A stretch of DNA of 9,387 nt from Pseudomonadota bacterium (GCA_028067895.1 JAPTUI010000209.1:1-9387), one strand, 5' to 3'; shown: positions 1 to 7,073, counted from the first letter of the stretch. The notes: generated by a model from the letters alone, not told the origin. A program made the numbers and translations.

Positions 1-720
1 GATCTATCCCACCCTCTCCGCCAGTTCAATTAAGAACTACGAATCAAAGGGTTGCATCTGGACTCGCTCCGGAATGTGACATAAAAATCCTTAAGATTCT
101 TTTAGGTTGGATTCTGGCTCTCGCGATTCGCCCCGCAGCACCGAATCGTCGTCATCCCCTTCGGGTTGCAGGTCTTGCGGTCAGGCAAGACGCGCTCGCC
201 AGGGTCCGTGGTGCGGTGGCTCGCTCGGATGCGCACCGTGCGGCATCGCAACAACCAACAGCATCGTCGGGCGCATGACGATTCAAACACAGAACAGGCG
301 GCACGCACGGCGCGCTGCGGTCGATCCCCTCGTATTCTTGCCGCTCGAGTGATTCAGATGCCGCCTCGACTGTGACGGCATCGCGCCGGAGCGGCACTGC
401 GTCGCGGCCCGCTGCGCGCAGCTGGTCGGGCACAACTTGACCTTCAGCTGTGGCGGTGCGCCTGTGCGTGGGGTTGCGCGAGATCGATCACTCGCCGTGG
501 CGGGGAGTGGATCGCGGCCGGTACTGTGTGGTGTCGCGACGGAATTGACACGCTGCTGCGCGGTGCGAGTGCTCGAGTATTCGTCTCGGTCATCGCCGTC
601 ATTGACAAGACGCGTAGGCCGCCTGAGTTACGGGCCGCTGGGGGCCGATATCGCCTGGATGAAGCGCTCGCAGATCGGTCCATGCGCCAGCGCGGACGGC
701 AGTCCGTCAATCCTGGAGCA

Positions 721-746
721 GCTGCAGGGAACGCGTTCCCTGCAGC
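721..746. repeat. 26-bp perfect palindrome
   Basis: The 13-base half GCTGCAGGGAACG is followed directly by its exact reverse complement, with no spacer and no mismatch. Symmetry stops at 720/747 (A/A). It could bind a dimeric protein, form a cruciform, or fold in RNA as an 11-bp stem with a 4-nt loop. It contains two CTGCAG sites flanking a central ACGCGT. Its function is unknown; the symmetry itself is certain. Confidence 0.9.
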
Positions 747-852
747 ACATTCTCACCGCATGGGGTCGTGCGCTGGGCCGTGGCCATTACCACCACCAAC
801 ATCGCGCGCTACGAGGATCTCCGCGAATACTCTCAATATGTGCAGGTTGGTT

Positions 853-881
853 GAGCGCTGCGGACGCGCACCGCAGCGCTC
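853..881 (-). terminator. Strong hairpin downstream of the stress protein gene
   Basis: A perfect 11-bp stem (853-863 paired with 871-881, arm GAGCGCTGCGG) encloses a 7-nt loop. It starts 36 nt past the stop codon of the minus-strand universal stress protein gene, where a transcription terminator would be expected. No T-run follows it on either strand, so it is not a classical intrinsic terminator. It may instead stabilise the mRNA 3' end or act with Rho. The hairpin is clear; the terminator role is inferred from position. Confidence 0.45.
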
Positions 882-917
882 GATCAGTCCCGATTGGGCG
901 GCGGGACTTGCGGGCCT

Positions 918-1379
918 TCACCGCGTCTGGTTCCTTTCCGCTTCCCGCACCAGCAGCACCGGCACGGAGGTGTGGCGCACGATGTACTCCGCGCTACTGC
1001 CGAGCAGCAGTCGGCTCACGCCGTGGCGGCCATGGGTGCCGCAGACGATCAGATCGGCCGGCCACTGTTGGGCGCGGCGCACGATGCATTCGCCGACGGG
1101 GACGCCCAATTCCTCGAGCAGCACGGTTTGAACCGGGATGCCCGCTGCGCGAACCTGCGCCTCGGCCTGCGTCAGCAGTTGTGCCCCCGTCTCGCGCAGC
1201 GCCTTCGAGCCCGCATCGAGATTGACCGCCGCGATGTCGCCAGCGGCGACCCGCCATTCATCGACGACGTGCAGCAGCAGAATCTGTGCGCCTTGGTCGT
1301 GCGCCAGCTTGATCGCCTCGTGCAGCCCTTGGGCCGCTGCTGAACTGCCGTCGACGGGAACGAGGATCCGTTGGTACAT
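918..1379 (-). CDS. Universal stress protein (UspA family)
   Basis: A 153-residue single-domain USP, the usual length for stand-alone members. These are soluble cytoplasmic proteins, often dimers, that help cells survive starvation, oxidative or other stress. The N-terminus reads ILVPVDGS (residues 5-12) with Asp10, the first strand and adenine-side Asp of the family. The ATP-binding signature G-2x-G-9x-G-(S/T) is complete at G114, G117, G127-S128, followed by the typical ending VPVLLVR (139-145), so this belongs to the ATP-binding class. The ATG start is supported by GGGAGG (plus-strand 1386-1391) with a 6-nt spacer. It is divergent from the DedA/PAP2 gene, sharing a 142-bp spacer, and a strong hairpin lies downstream. 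What stress or partner it serves cannot be read from the sequence. Confidence 0.93.
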   Translation of the reverse strand: MYQRILVPVDGSSAAAQGLHEAIKLAHDQGAQILLLHVVDEWRVAAGDIAAVNLDAGSKALRETGAQLLTQAEAQVRAAGIPVQTVLLEELGVPVGECIVRRAQQWPADLIVCGTHGRHGVSRLLLGSSAEYIVRHTSVPVLLVREAERNQTR

Positions 1380-1401
1380 GCTGCGCCTCCCAGGTCATTC
1401 T

Positions 1402-1472
1402 GATGCGCATAGCGTACGCGCGAATGGGTCAGGGGGCATCAGGGAGGATGCGCATGAGGGTGCGGCGCATGA
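1402..1472. promoter_or_regulatory. Repeated GCGCAT motifs in divergent promoter region
   Basis: The 142-bp spacer between the stress protein gene and the DedA/PAP2 gene carries GATGCGCAT twice (1402-1410 and 1447-1455), each with the 8-bp palindrome ATGCGCAT. A third GCGCAT lies at 1465-1470, and GCGCATGA occurs twice (1450-1457, 1465-1472). Repeated palindromes between divergent genes suit an operator for a shared regulator, but I found no convincing -35/-10 pair. The repeats are seen; the role is inferred. Confidence 0.3.
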
Positions 1473-1521
1473 AATAATCCCGTCTCATGCAACGCGCCGC
1501 CCGCTCCTGAGTCGAATCCCC

Positions 1522-3675
1522 ATGCTCGGGGCAATCACCCGTTCCGTCGTGGCCCTCGCGGGCGCGCATCAGAACGTCGCGTACGGACTGATCCTGGTGG
1601 TATCTCTGTCCGAATCGCTGCCGGTGGTGGGCGCGTTCGTGCCCGGAGATGCGATCATCTTCGCCGTCAGCGCACTGGTTCCGACCGGAGCGCTGCGGCT
1701 CTGGCCGCTGGTTCTCGCCGCATTCGTCGGGGCCGTACTCGGCGACGGCTTTGCCTTCTGGCTCGGCCGGCACTACCACGCGGCCATCCTCGGTCGCTGG
1801 CCGTTTCGCGGTCGACCGCGGCTCGTGGCGCGCGGCGCGGCGTTCCTTGAGCGCCACGGCGGCAAGAGCGTGTTCACGGCCCGCTTCACCCCCGGAGTGC
1901 GGGCGATCGTGCCGGTCTTGAGCGGCGTGCTGTCCATGGATGCGGCCCGCTTCTACCTGATGAATCTGCTCTCAGCGCTGTTGTGGGCGCCGGCCCACAT
2001 TTTCGCCGGTGCTGCCATCGGGGCCTCGTTCGTGTTGCTCGGCGCCGTGGCTGGGCGGCTCGCGCTCATCGCGGCCATCTTGCTGGTGCTGCTCGGATTG
2101 CTCTACGTGCTGATACGCTACCTGCTGCGTCGCGTCGCCCCGCACGCGCTCGCCGCCCAGGAGCGGTTGCGTGTCTGGGCGGCGGAGCGCAGCGGCTGGT
2201 TCGCGCGCCAGGTGCTTGCGGTGCTCGATCCGACGCGGCGCGAGATGCCAGCGCTCGCAGTGCTCATGGCCATCGTGCTGTCGAGTCTGTGGCTGTTCTT
2301 CGGCGTGCTGCAGGACGTCGTCGCCGGCGATCCGCTGGTGCGCGCCAACCAGGCGGTTTTTCACTTTCTGCAGAGTCTGCGCACCGAGTGGGTCGACCAG
2401 GCGATGGTGGCCGTCACCGAACTCGGTGATGCTGCGGTGGTAGCCGCGGTTGCCGCTGCGGCGCTGGCGTGGCTTGCGTGGCGGCGCAACTGGCGCGCGG
2501 CCGTCCATCTGGTCAGCGTGCTCGCGGTCGCGGGGATCGCCACCGCTGTGTTGAAAATAGCGTTGCGTATCCATGGTCCCGAACCGATTGATACCGGCTG
2601 GGATGCGTTCGCGTTCCCCAGCGGACATTCCGCGGCCAATGCGGCATTGTACGGATTCCTTGCGATCATCACCGCGTGGGAAGTCAAGGGCCGCTGGCGC
2701 CTGCCGATCACCGGCGCGATCGCCGTTTTCATCGGTGCGATCGCGTTTTCACGGGTCTATCTGGGTGCGCATTGGCTGTCCGACGTGCTGGCCGGGACCG
2801 CCTTCGGTATCGCTGCCGCTGCGCTGCTCGCGATCGCCTATCTGCGCCACGATCCCCCTCGGGTCGGCGCGACCGGGTTGTGCGTGAGCACGGGGCTGGC
2901 GCTGCTGCTCTTTGGCGGCCTGCACATCGCGCAGCGTCACGCATTCGACATGCGCCGCTACGCAGTGCGTCAGCAGGTGCAGTTGATGCCGCTCGAGACC
3001 TGGTGGCAGCACGGATGGAACCGCCTGCCGGCCCGGCGCGTCGATCTGATCGGCGGGGCCGAGCAACCATTGACCTTCCAATGGGCCGGGCATCGCGCCG
3101 GACTGCAGCGCGAACTCGCGGCGCACGGCTGGCGTCGCCCGCCGCGATGGACGCTGCGTACCGCGGCCCGCTGGTTCGAGCCGCATGTCGGACTTGCCGA
3201 TCTGCCGGTGTTGCCGCATCTGCAGAGCGGTCACCGCGAGGCGCTCGTGTTGGTGCACCGCGGCGGTACTGCGCACGAGCGGTACGTTTTGCGGTTGTGG
3301 CGCTCGGCGACGGACTTGACCACGGCGACTGCCAGCGAACCGTTGTATCTCGGAACGGTGATCATGGACCGCTTGGAGCGTGTCGCGCCGGTCATGACCG
3401 TGACACACCCGTTGCGCAACTATGACACGCCGCGCAACGTGCTGGCTCAGGCCCTTGCGCGCAAGCGTGTGCTGGCTCGGCCCGGGGAGAAGTCCGAGCG
3501 GGCTTGGGACGGCTGCGTACTGCTCGGTCGGCCGGCCCCGGGCACGCACTTCGGGTTGCGCCCCACTGTTCAGTTGCGCAGTGCGCCTCGACGGCTCCAC
3601 CAGCGCCGGGCGGCGACGAGTGCCCAGACGGCCTCGACCAGTCCGAACGGCCAGGCACCCTGCAGAAATCCGTAG
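1522..3675 (+). CDS. DedA / PAP2 phosphatase / LssY fusion membrane protein
   Basis: A 717-residue polytopic inner-membrane protein with three parts. Residues ~10-200 are DedA (SNARE-associated) type: E31, PGD at 41-43, the LGRHY region at 81-85, and ARFTPGVR at 120-127. Residues ~245-440 are a PAP2 lipid phosphatase: PSGH at 366-369 and SRx5Hx3D (S410, R411, H417, D421) are intact, but the first motif (Kx6RP) reads K345...G352-P353, losing its Arg. Residues ~485-670 match an LssY C-terminal domain (LPARR at 502-506, LRLW at 590-593). DedA relatives move undecaprenyl phosphate and PAP2 enzymes dephosphorylate lipid pyrophosphates, so lipid-carrier recycling is plausible. The frame is open upstream from 1138, but the DedA alignment fits ATG 1522, although no good ribosome binding site precedes it. 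The last ~45 residues look non-homologous and overlap the convergent gene. Confidence 0.88.
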   Translation: MLGAITRSVVALAGAHQNVAYGLILVVSLSESLPVVGAFVPGDAIIFAVSALVPTGALRLWPLVLAAFVGAVLGDGFAFWLGRHYHAAILGRWPFRGRPRLVARGAAFLERHGGKSVFTARFTPGVRAIVPVLSGVLSMDAARFYLMNLLSALLWAPAHIFAGAAIGASFVLLGAVAGRLALIAAILLVLLGLLYVLIRYLLRRVAPHALAAQERLRVWAAERSGWFARQVLAVLDPTRREMPALAVLMAIVLSSLWLFFGVLQDVVAGDPLVRANQAVFHFLQSLRTEWVDQAMVAVTELGDAAVVAAVAAAALAWLAWRRNWRAAVHLVSVLAVAGIATAVLKIALRIHGPEPIDTGWDAFAFPSGHSAANAALYGFLAIITAWEVKGRWRLPITGAIAVFIGAIAFSRVYLGAHWLSDVLAGTAFGIAAAALLAIAYLRHDPPRVGATGLCVSTGLALLLFGGLHIAQRHAFDMRRYAVRQQVQLMPLETWWQHGWNRLPARRVDLIGGAEQPLTFQWAGHRAGLQRELAAHGWRRPPRWTLRTAARWFEPHVGLADLPVLPHLQSGHREALVLVHRGGTAHERYVLRLWRSATDLTTATASEPLYLGTVIMDRLERVAPVMTVTHPLRNYDTPRNVLAQALARKRVLARPGEKSERAWDGCVLLGRPAPGTHFGLRPTVQLRSAPRRLHQRRAATSAQTASTSPNGQAPCRNP

Positions 3676-3797
3676 ATTGACCCCAGGATGCAGGCGCCGC
3701 CGAACGCCAGGCTGTACACGGCTCGACGCTCCTCGAGCGCATAACACACCAGCATCGCCGTCACCGCGAATAGACCGAAGATCGTCAGAGGACTCAT
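3570..3797 (-). CDS. Small conserved-looking membrane protein
   Basis: A 75-residue hydrophobic protein with two likely membrane helices: about residues 4-21, and about 27-63 containing a GSIYGFLQGAWPFGLVEAVW stretch (39-58). It ends in a basic tail (ARRWWSRR, 62-69) that should be cytoplasmic. It resembles a small uncharacterised membrane protein I recall from several proteobacteria, with the aromatic FLQGAWPFGLVEA core as its hallmark; I know of no function. It is convergent with the DedA/PAP2 gene and shares 106 bp with that gene's 3' end. Its composition is clearly protein-like, so I take it as real and the overlapping plus-strand tail as the less conserved partner. No Shine-Dalgarno sequence precedes the ATG, but a good -10-like hexamer sits just upstream, so the transcript may be leaderless. 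Confidence 0.75.
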   Translation of the reverse strand: MSPLTIFGLFAVTAMLVCYALEERRAVYSLAFGGACILGSIYGFLQGAWPFGLVEAVWALVAARRWWSRRGALRN

Positions 3798-3803
3798 GCC
3801 GAC

Positions 3804-3809
3804 ATTCTA
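3804..3809 (-). promoter_or_regulatory. Possible -10 box for a leaderless transcript
   Basis: On the minus strand TAGAAT (5 of 6 to TATAAT) ends 6 nt before the ATG at 3797, so transcription would begin at or very near the start codon. The -35 position at a 17-bp spacing holds CTGGCG, only 3 of 6 to TTGACA. This fits the missing ribosome binding site, but a single hexamer is weak evidence. Confidence 0.3.
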
Positions 3810-3900
3810 CGACTGTTGCGCCCCGGCGCCAGTCTTCGGGTGGAGGTCGAAATGTACTCTGCGATCAACGTCTTGTCCCCGATAACTCGAATATCGACCG

Positions 3901-3937
3901 CGCAACTGTCACGAACGCGCAACGCTCCCGCAACGCT
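3901..3937 (+). repeat. CGCAAC direct repeats upstream of the TonB receptor
   Basis: CGCAACGCT occurs twice, at 3918-3926 and 3929-3937, an 11-bp period, about one helical turn. A partial copy, CGCAACTGT, lies at 3901-3909. They sit 67-103 bases before the receptor ATG, in the 206-bp spacer divergent from the small membrane protein. An inverted pair CGATA/TATCG (3880-3884/3892-3896) is just upstream. Same-face repeats at this distance suit regulator binding, but no known consensus is recognised. Confidence 0.35.
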
Positions 3938-3987
3938 GGCGTCACGTGGGGACACTACCTTGCCCGCCCAGTTGCTTAACCACGGGT

Positions 3988-3991
3988 GAGG
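3988..3991 (+). promoter_or_regulatory. Ribosome binding site choosing the receptor start
   Basis: GAGG lies 12 nt before the ATG at 4004. The spacing is longer than ideal, but the alternative in-frame GTG at 3986 has no purine-rich sequence upstream and would add six residues before the signal peptide. The ATG is therefore preferred. Confidence 0.5.
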
Positions 3992-4003
3992 ATAAATCGA
4001 ATC

Positions 4004-6538
4004 ATGAATCCACGAGTACGATGCGCGGTGAACATGGTCCTGGGCGCGGCGCTGGCCGGCGTTGCGCTCAACGCACAGGCTGCGACAGGGGCGGATCCGG
4101 CGGCGGCCTTGCTGTCGCCCGGGCCGACGCCGGTGCCAAGTGCGGGCCCCGCGCTGAACCCGTTCGCATTCGCGAAGACCAAGCTCAAAGCAGTCAAGAT
4201 CGAGGGATATCGCGACTTCACCAGCCAAGTGCTCGACGCGAAGCAACTGCGCGATTCATCGCAGCCCGCAGAATCGGTCACGCACTCCATGATCTCGCTG
4301 TTCGGCCCGGACGCCGGGGGTACGCAAGCCTTGACTGCGCTGCCGAACGTCTATGTGTCCGGCACAGACAACTATAGCGCGACCGGCCGGCAGCAGATTT
4401 CGATTCGTGGCATCAAGGTCGGTTACAACAGCATTCCAGGCGATCTGGAGACGAATGCCATCACGGCCGAGCTCGACGGCGTGCCCCTGAACAGCCTCAG
4501 CCAGGGAACCGGCTGGCACTCGGTCGAAATTCCGCTCGGCGTGCTGATGTCCGGGGAAAACGTCATCGTTGGTCCAGGTAATCCCAGTGAGCGCTGGTTC
4601 AACAGCATGGGTGGGACCATCGACTTCATTCCCGTGCAACCGTCGGTTCGCGCTGGCGGCAAAGTGATGCTCGCCGGCGGCAGTTCTTCGACGATGGATG
4701 CCTCTGCGGTTTACAACACAGGGGCGATCAATGGCTGGACGACGGTATTCGGACTTGCTACCGGGCGTAGCCAGGCAATCCGTGACACCCAGGACAGCCT
4801 GCCGGCGGACACAGAGGAAGTGTATGCAAAGACCCGCAAACAGCTGAGCGATGGCTCGGTGAGCTTCGGTGCGTATTACCAGCGAAATCATGAGTGGCGT
4901 CCGAACATGATTCCGCTGACGGCGCAGCCGTACGTCGATATCGGCGGTCTGGGGATCGGAGCTCCGTACAGCCAGCAGACATCGGGCTTCTATGCAACGC
5001 TGCCGCGCTCGGTCTGGCACAAGACGATCCTCATCAATAACTGGCTGTTGTGGTCGCACCTGCATCTGAAGCTCTCATCGAGCCTCGATATGTCGAACAT
5101 GATGTGGGTGCGAATCGGCAAAGTGCGTCATTATCGGAGCAACAACTACCTTTTGCCGAGTAATCCTCTCTATGCCACGGCGGGCGGAAACCCGACCAAC
5201 CACGAGCACTACATTGAGCGCTCCAAGACTTTTGGCGATCGCATCGCCTTCCACGAGCGCTTCAATCGAATGGATACCCTCAGCTACGGTGGATATCTCG
5301 TGATGTCGCGTGCCAAGAGCGATTATCAGGGGTATTCGACCTTCGATGGCAGCTCGTTGTCACAGCCGGAACAGACGGATTTCAATACCACTACCAGCAC
5401 TTACTGGGCCGCGTTCCTGCAGGATGATTTCCGGCCGCTGCCGCGCCTTAAGATCGTGCCGGGAATCCGGGTCGTCGATTTCATTACGGATTTCGCCAAT
5501 CTCAGTCCATCCGTCGCGTGCGCCGAGTACCACATAACCGGCTGCAATTATGGACAGCCGATTCCAACGTTCCCGGTGGTCGGAGGCTCGAGCATCAGCG
5601 TCAATGGCCAGACGTTCCAGTTTCAGAGCTATGATACGGCGCCGGATGAATCGACGGATTTCGTCAAGCTCGAGCCGTCCATTGGATTGAATTATGAACT
5701 GGTCCGGAATCTGAATCTGTTCGCGAATTTCTCCGTGACGCGCCACAACCCGAACTCGGGCAATCTGGATCGCTACCCGGTGAATCTCGCGACATTGAAG
5801 CCGGCTCGGTCCGAGCAATACGACTTCGGTGTACGTTATGCCGCGCTGCGGCTCGGTGCGATGCGAGATGTCTACGCCTCAGTCGACTTCTTCCACAATT
5901 TGCTCAGTGATGAGACGCTCACCTACAGCGTGGCGGGACTGGCAAATAGTCCGAATTTCACCTATTTCGGATACGGAGCTGCGACCTACAAGGGCGTGGA
6001 CGTCTCCCTGCGTGCGGACTTCACTCGCCACTGGAGCGGATTCGGTAATTTCGGGTACCTGAGCAGCCGCTGGAATGAATATCAGTCGGCGACCAGCCCC
6101 TCAGGGCCGCAGCCGACGGGCTACGGTCTGCCGGTCGCCAATTCCCCGAAGGACACGATCAATGCCGGTGTGACCTATCGATTCCGGCTGGCCGTGGCCA
6201 AAGTGAAGGCGACGCTGTGGGATCAATATATTGGGGCACGTTATCTTTTCAACAAAAACACCGGTCTGCCCTCGACGCTGACCAATCCGGCGTACAACCT
6301 GGTCAACCTGTCGCTCACCGCGAAGACCCATTGGTTTGATCGGCTGCCGGGTGTCAAAGACAGCACGATATCCCTTCAGGTGCTCAATTTGACCAACAAG
6401 GAGTACAATTCGACGGAATATGTGAGCTCCGGTGGCTACTTTCAGACGAGTGGCCTGCCGACACCTGTCAGCGGCTACGTGATTGCCAATCCGGGCGCGC
6501 CGCGCTTGGTGTATGCGGCGGTGACGATGGACTTCTGA
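4004..6538 (+). CDS. TonB-dependent outer-membrane receptor
   Basis: An 844-residue outer-membrane transporter that would import a scarce ligand using TonB-ExbB-ExbD energy. Residues 1-26 form a Sec signal peptide cut after AQA, followed by a Pro/Ala-rich linker (~27-52). The plug domain spans ~60-215 with the family marks SIRGI, ELDGVPLN and GGTIDF. The rest is a β-barrel of alternating aromatic strands ending in VTMDF, with the C-terminal Phe recognised by the BAM machinery. C506 and C514 could form a disulphide in an extracellular loop. The substrate cannot be assigned: siderophore, cobalamin or glycan uptake are all possible, and no TonB, ExbBD, periplasmic binding protein, ABC transporter, sigma or anti-sigma gene lies in the window. 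I see no clear N-terminal signalling extension. The gene is less GC-rich in places than its neighbours (29 of 60 G+C at 5641-5700). Confidence 0.92.
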   Translation: MNPRVRCAVNMVLGAALAGVALNAQAATGADPAAALLSPGPTPVPSAGPALNPFAFAKTKLKAVKIEGYRDFTSQVLDAKQLRDSSQPAESVTHSMISLFGPDAGGTQALTALPNVYVSGTDNYSATGRQQISIRGIKVGYNSIPGDLETNAITAELDGVPLNSLSQGTGWHSVEIPLGVLMSGENVIVGPGNPSERWFNSMGGTIDFIPVQPSVRAGGKVMLAGGSSSTMDASAVYNTGAINGWTTVFGLATGRSQAIRDTQDSLPADTEEVYAKTRKQLSDGSVSFGAYYQRNHEWRPNMIPLTAQPYVDIGGLGIGAPYSQQTSGFYATLPRSVWHKTILINNWLLWSHLHLKLSSSLDMSNMMWVRIGKVRHYRSNNYLLPSNPLYATAGGNPTNHEHYIERSKTFGDRIAFHERFNRMDTLSYGGYLVMSRAKSDYQGYSTFDGSSLSQPEQTDFNTTTSTYWAAFLQDDFRPLPRLKIVPGIRVVDFITDFANLSPSVACAEYHITGCNYGQPIPTFPVVGGSSISVNGQTFQFQSYDTAPDESTDFVKLEPSIGLNYELVRNLNLFANFSVTRHNPNSGNLDRYPVNLATLKPARSEQYDFGVRYAALRLGAMRDVYASVDFFHNLLSDETLTYSVAGLANSPNFTYFGYGAATYKGVDVSLRADFTRHWSGFGNFGYLSSRWNEYQSATSPSGPQPTGYGLPVANSPKDTINAGVTYRFRLAVAKVKATLWDQYIGARYLFNKNTGLPSTLTNPAYNLVNLSLTAKTHWFDRLPGVKDSTISLQVLNLTNKEYNSTEYVSSGGYFQTSGLPTPVSGYVIANPGAPRLVYAAVTMDF

Positions 6539-7073
6539 GGTCTGATGGCGGCCTCGTCATGTGCCGCTGCTGATGGTGGAGCGTTGGTTACGGCGCGCAG
6601 GGACGCGCGCCACCTCTGCTGATATTGAATTCGAACACGATTACGGCGCCGCACGTGTTGGCGCGCTCGCCGCCATGGAGTACGGTGCTGACTAGGCGCA
6701 GGGCTCGATCGTCAGGTCACGATCTGCTCAAAACGTACGTCCGTGTCCTTCCTCCCGTGCCCCGGCTGGTCCGTGGTGGGCGCCCCGTGGGGGGCGATTG
6801 GCCTGGCTCGATTCGCGATGCGCAGCCAGTCGGGATCGCGGCAGGGAGCGCCGGACCGACCGCCCGGACTCACATATGTAAAACGCACCGTCGGTGGCTT
6901 CGGCGAATTGCCGACCTGTGACCTTCGTCTCCGTCTCGCATCACGGTGTCGTATATCTAGGGCGCTAGGTAATTCAGATGCGTGACGACCCAGTACCGAA
7001 TCGAGTAGCGCGGCGCGAGCGGATCGCGGCTGCTGATCGTGCGCGCGTTCATCGCTGCCGGCGGGCACTCTAC
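6539..7073. other. Gene-free gap between receptor and c-di-GMP gene
   Basis: About 535 bp with no protein I recognise on either strand. The open frames are short, basic and lack a consistent ribosome binding site. It contains a 7-bp-stem hairpin at 6592-6611 (listed separately), a 6-bp GC stem at 6781-6786/6791-6796 with a 4-nt loop, and a 5-bp stem TCGGC/GCCGA around 6899-6913. It should hold the promoter of the downstream gene, but I could not find a convincing -35/-10 pair. Confidence 0.55.
6592..6611 (+). terminator. GC-rich hairpin after the receptor gene
   Basis: A perfect 7-bp stem (GGCGCGC, 6592-6598, paired with 6605-6611) encloses a 6-nt loop, 53 nt past the receptor stop codon. 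No T-run follows, so this is at best a weak or Rho-assisted terminator. Stems of this size also occur by chance in GC-rich DNA. Confidence 0.3.

Larger units (their letters stand above)
1..917. other. Gene-free region, GC-rich with hairpins
   Basis: No reading frame here gives a recognisable protein. The frames that stay open on both strands are rich in Arg, Ala, Ser and Cys, as expected of GC-rich non-coding DNA. The first ~120 bases are AT-richer (25 G+C of 60 in 61-120), which could be a promoter zone or the upstream region of a gene to the left. Perfect 7-bp stems occur at 124-130/142-148, 172-178/185-191 and 357-363/376-382, and a 12-bp palindrome at 411-422; a few such stems are expected by chance at this GC content. 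The more striking 26-bp palindrome and 11-bp-stem hairpin are listed separately. A short protein-like stretch ending in TGA at 849-851 may be a gene remnant. Confidence 0.6.

Noticed and set aside
124..191. Two tandem 7-bp hairpins suggesting a small RNA
   Set aside because: One or two such stems are expected by chance in ~900 bp at this GC content, and no promoter-terminator pair brackets them.
545..607. Two TTGACA hexamers (545-550 and 602-607) as -35 boxes
   Set aside because: At a 17-bp spacing they are followed by AGTGCT and GAGTTA, poor -10 matches, and no gene follows on that strand.
437..1225. 262-residue open frame on the plus strand
   Set aside because: Its 3' third lies antisense to the clear stress protein gene and the rest is Arg/Ser/Cys-rich with no recognisable domain. 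It is mostly a by-product of high GC.
1138..1521. N-terminal extension of the DedA/PAP2 reading frame
   Set aside because: It runs antisense to the start of the stress protein gene, and the DedA family alignment begins near ATG 1522.
2749..3747. 332-residue open frame on the minus strand
   Set aside because: It is antisense to the PAP2 and LssY parts of the fusion, with Arg/Gln/Pro-rich composition and no family features.
3986..4003. GTG start for the TonB receptor
   Set aside because: It has no ribosome binding site upstream, and the ATG at 4004 gives a cleaner signal peptide preceded by GAGG.
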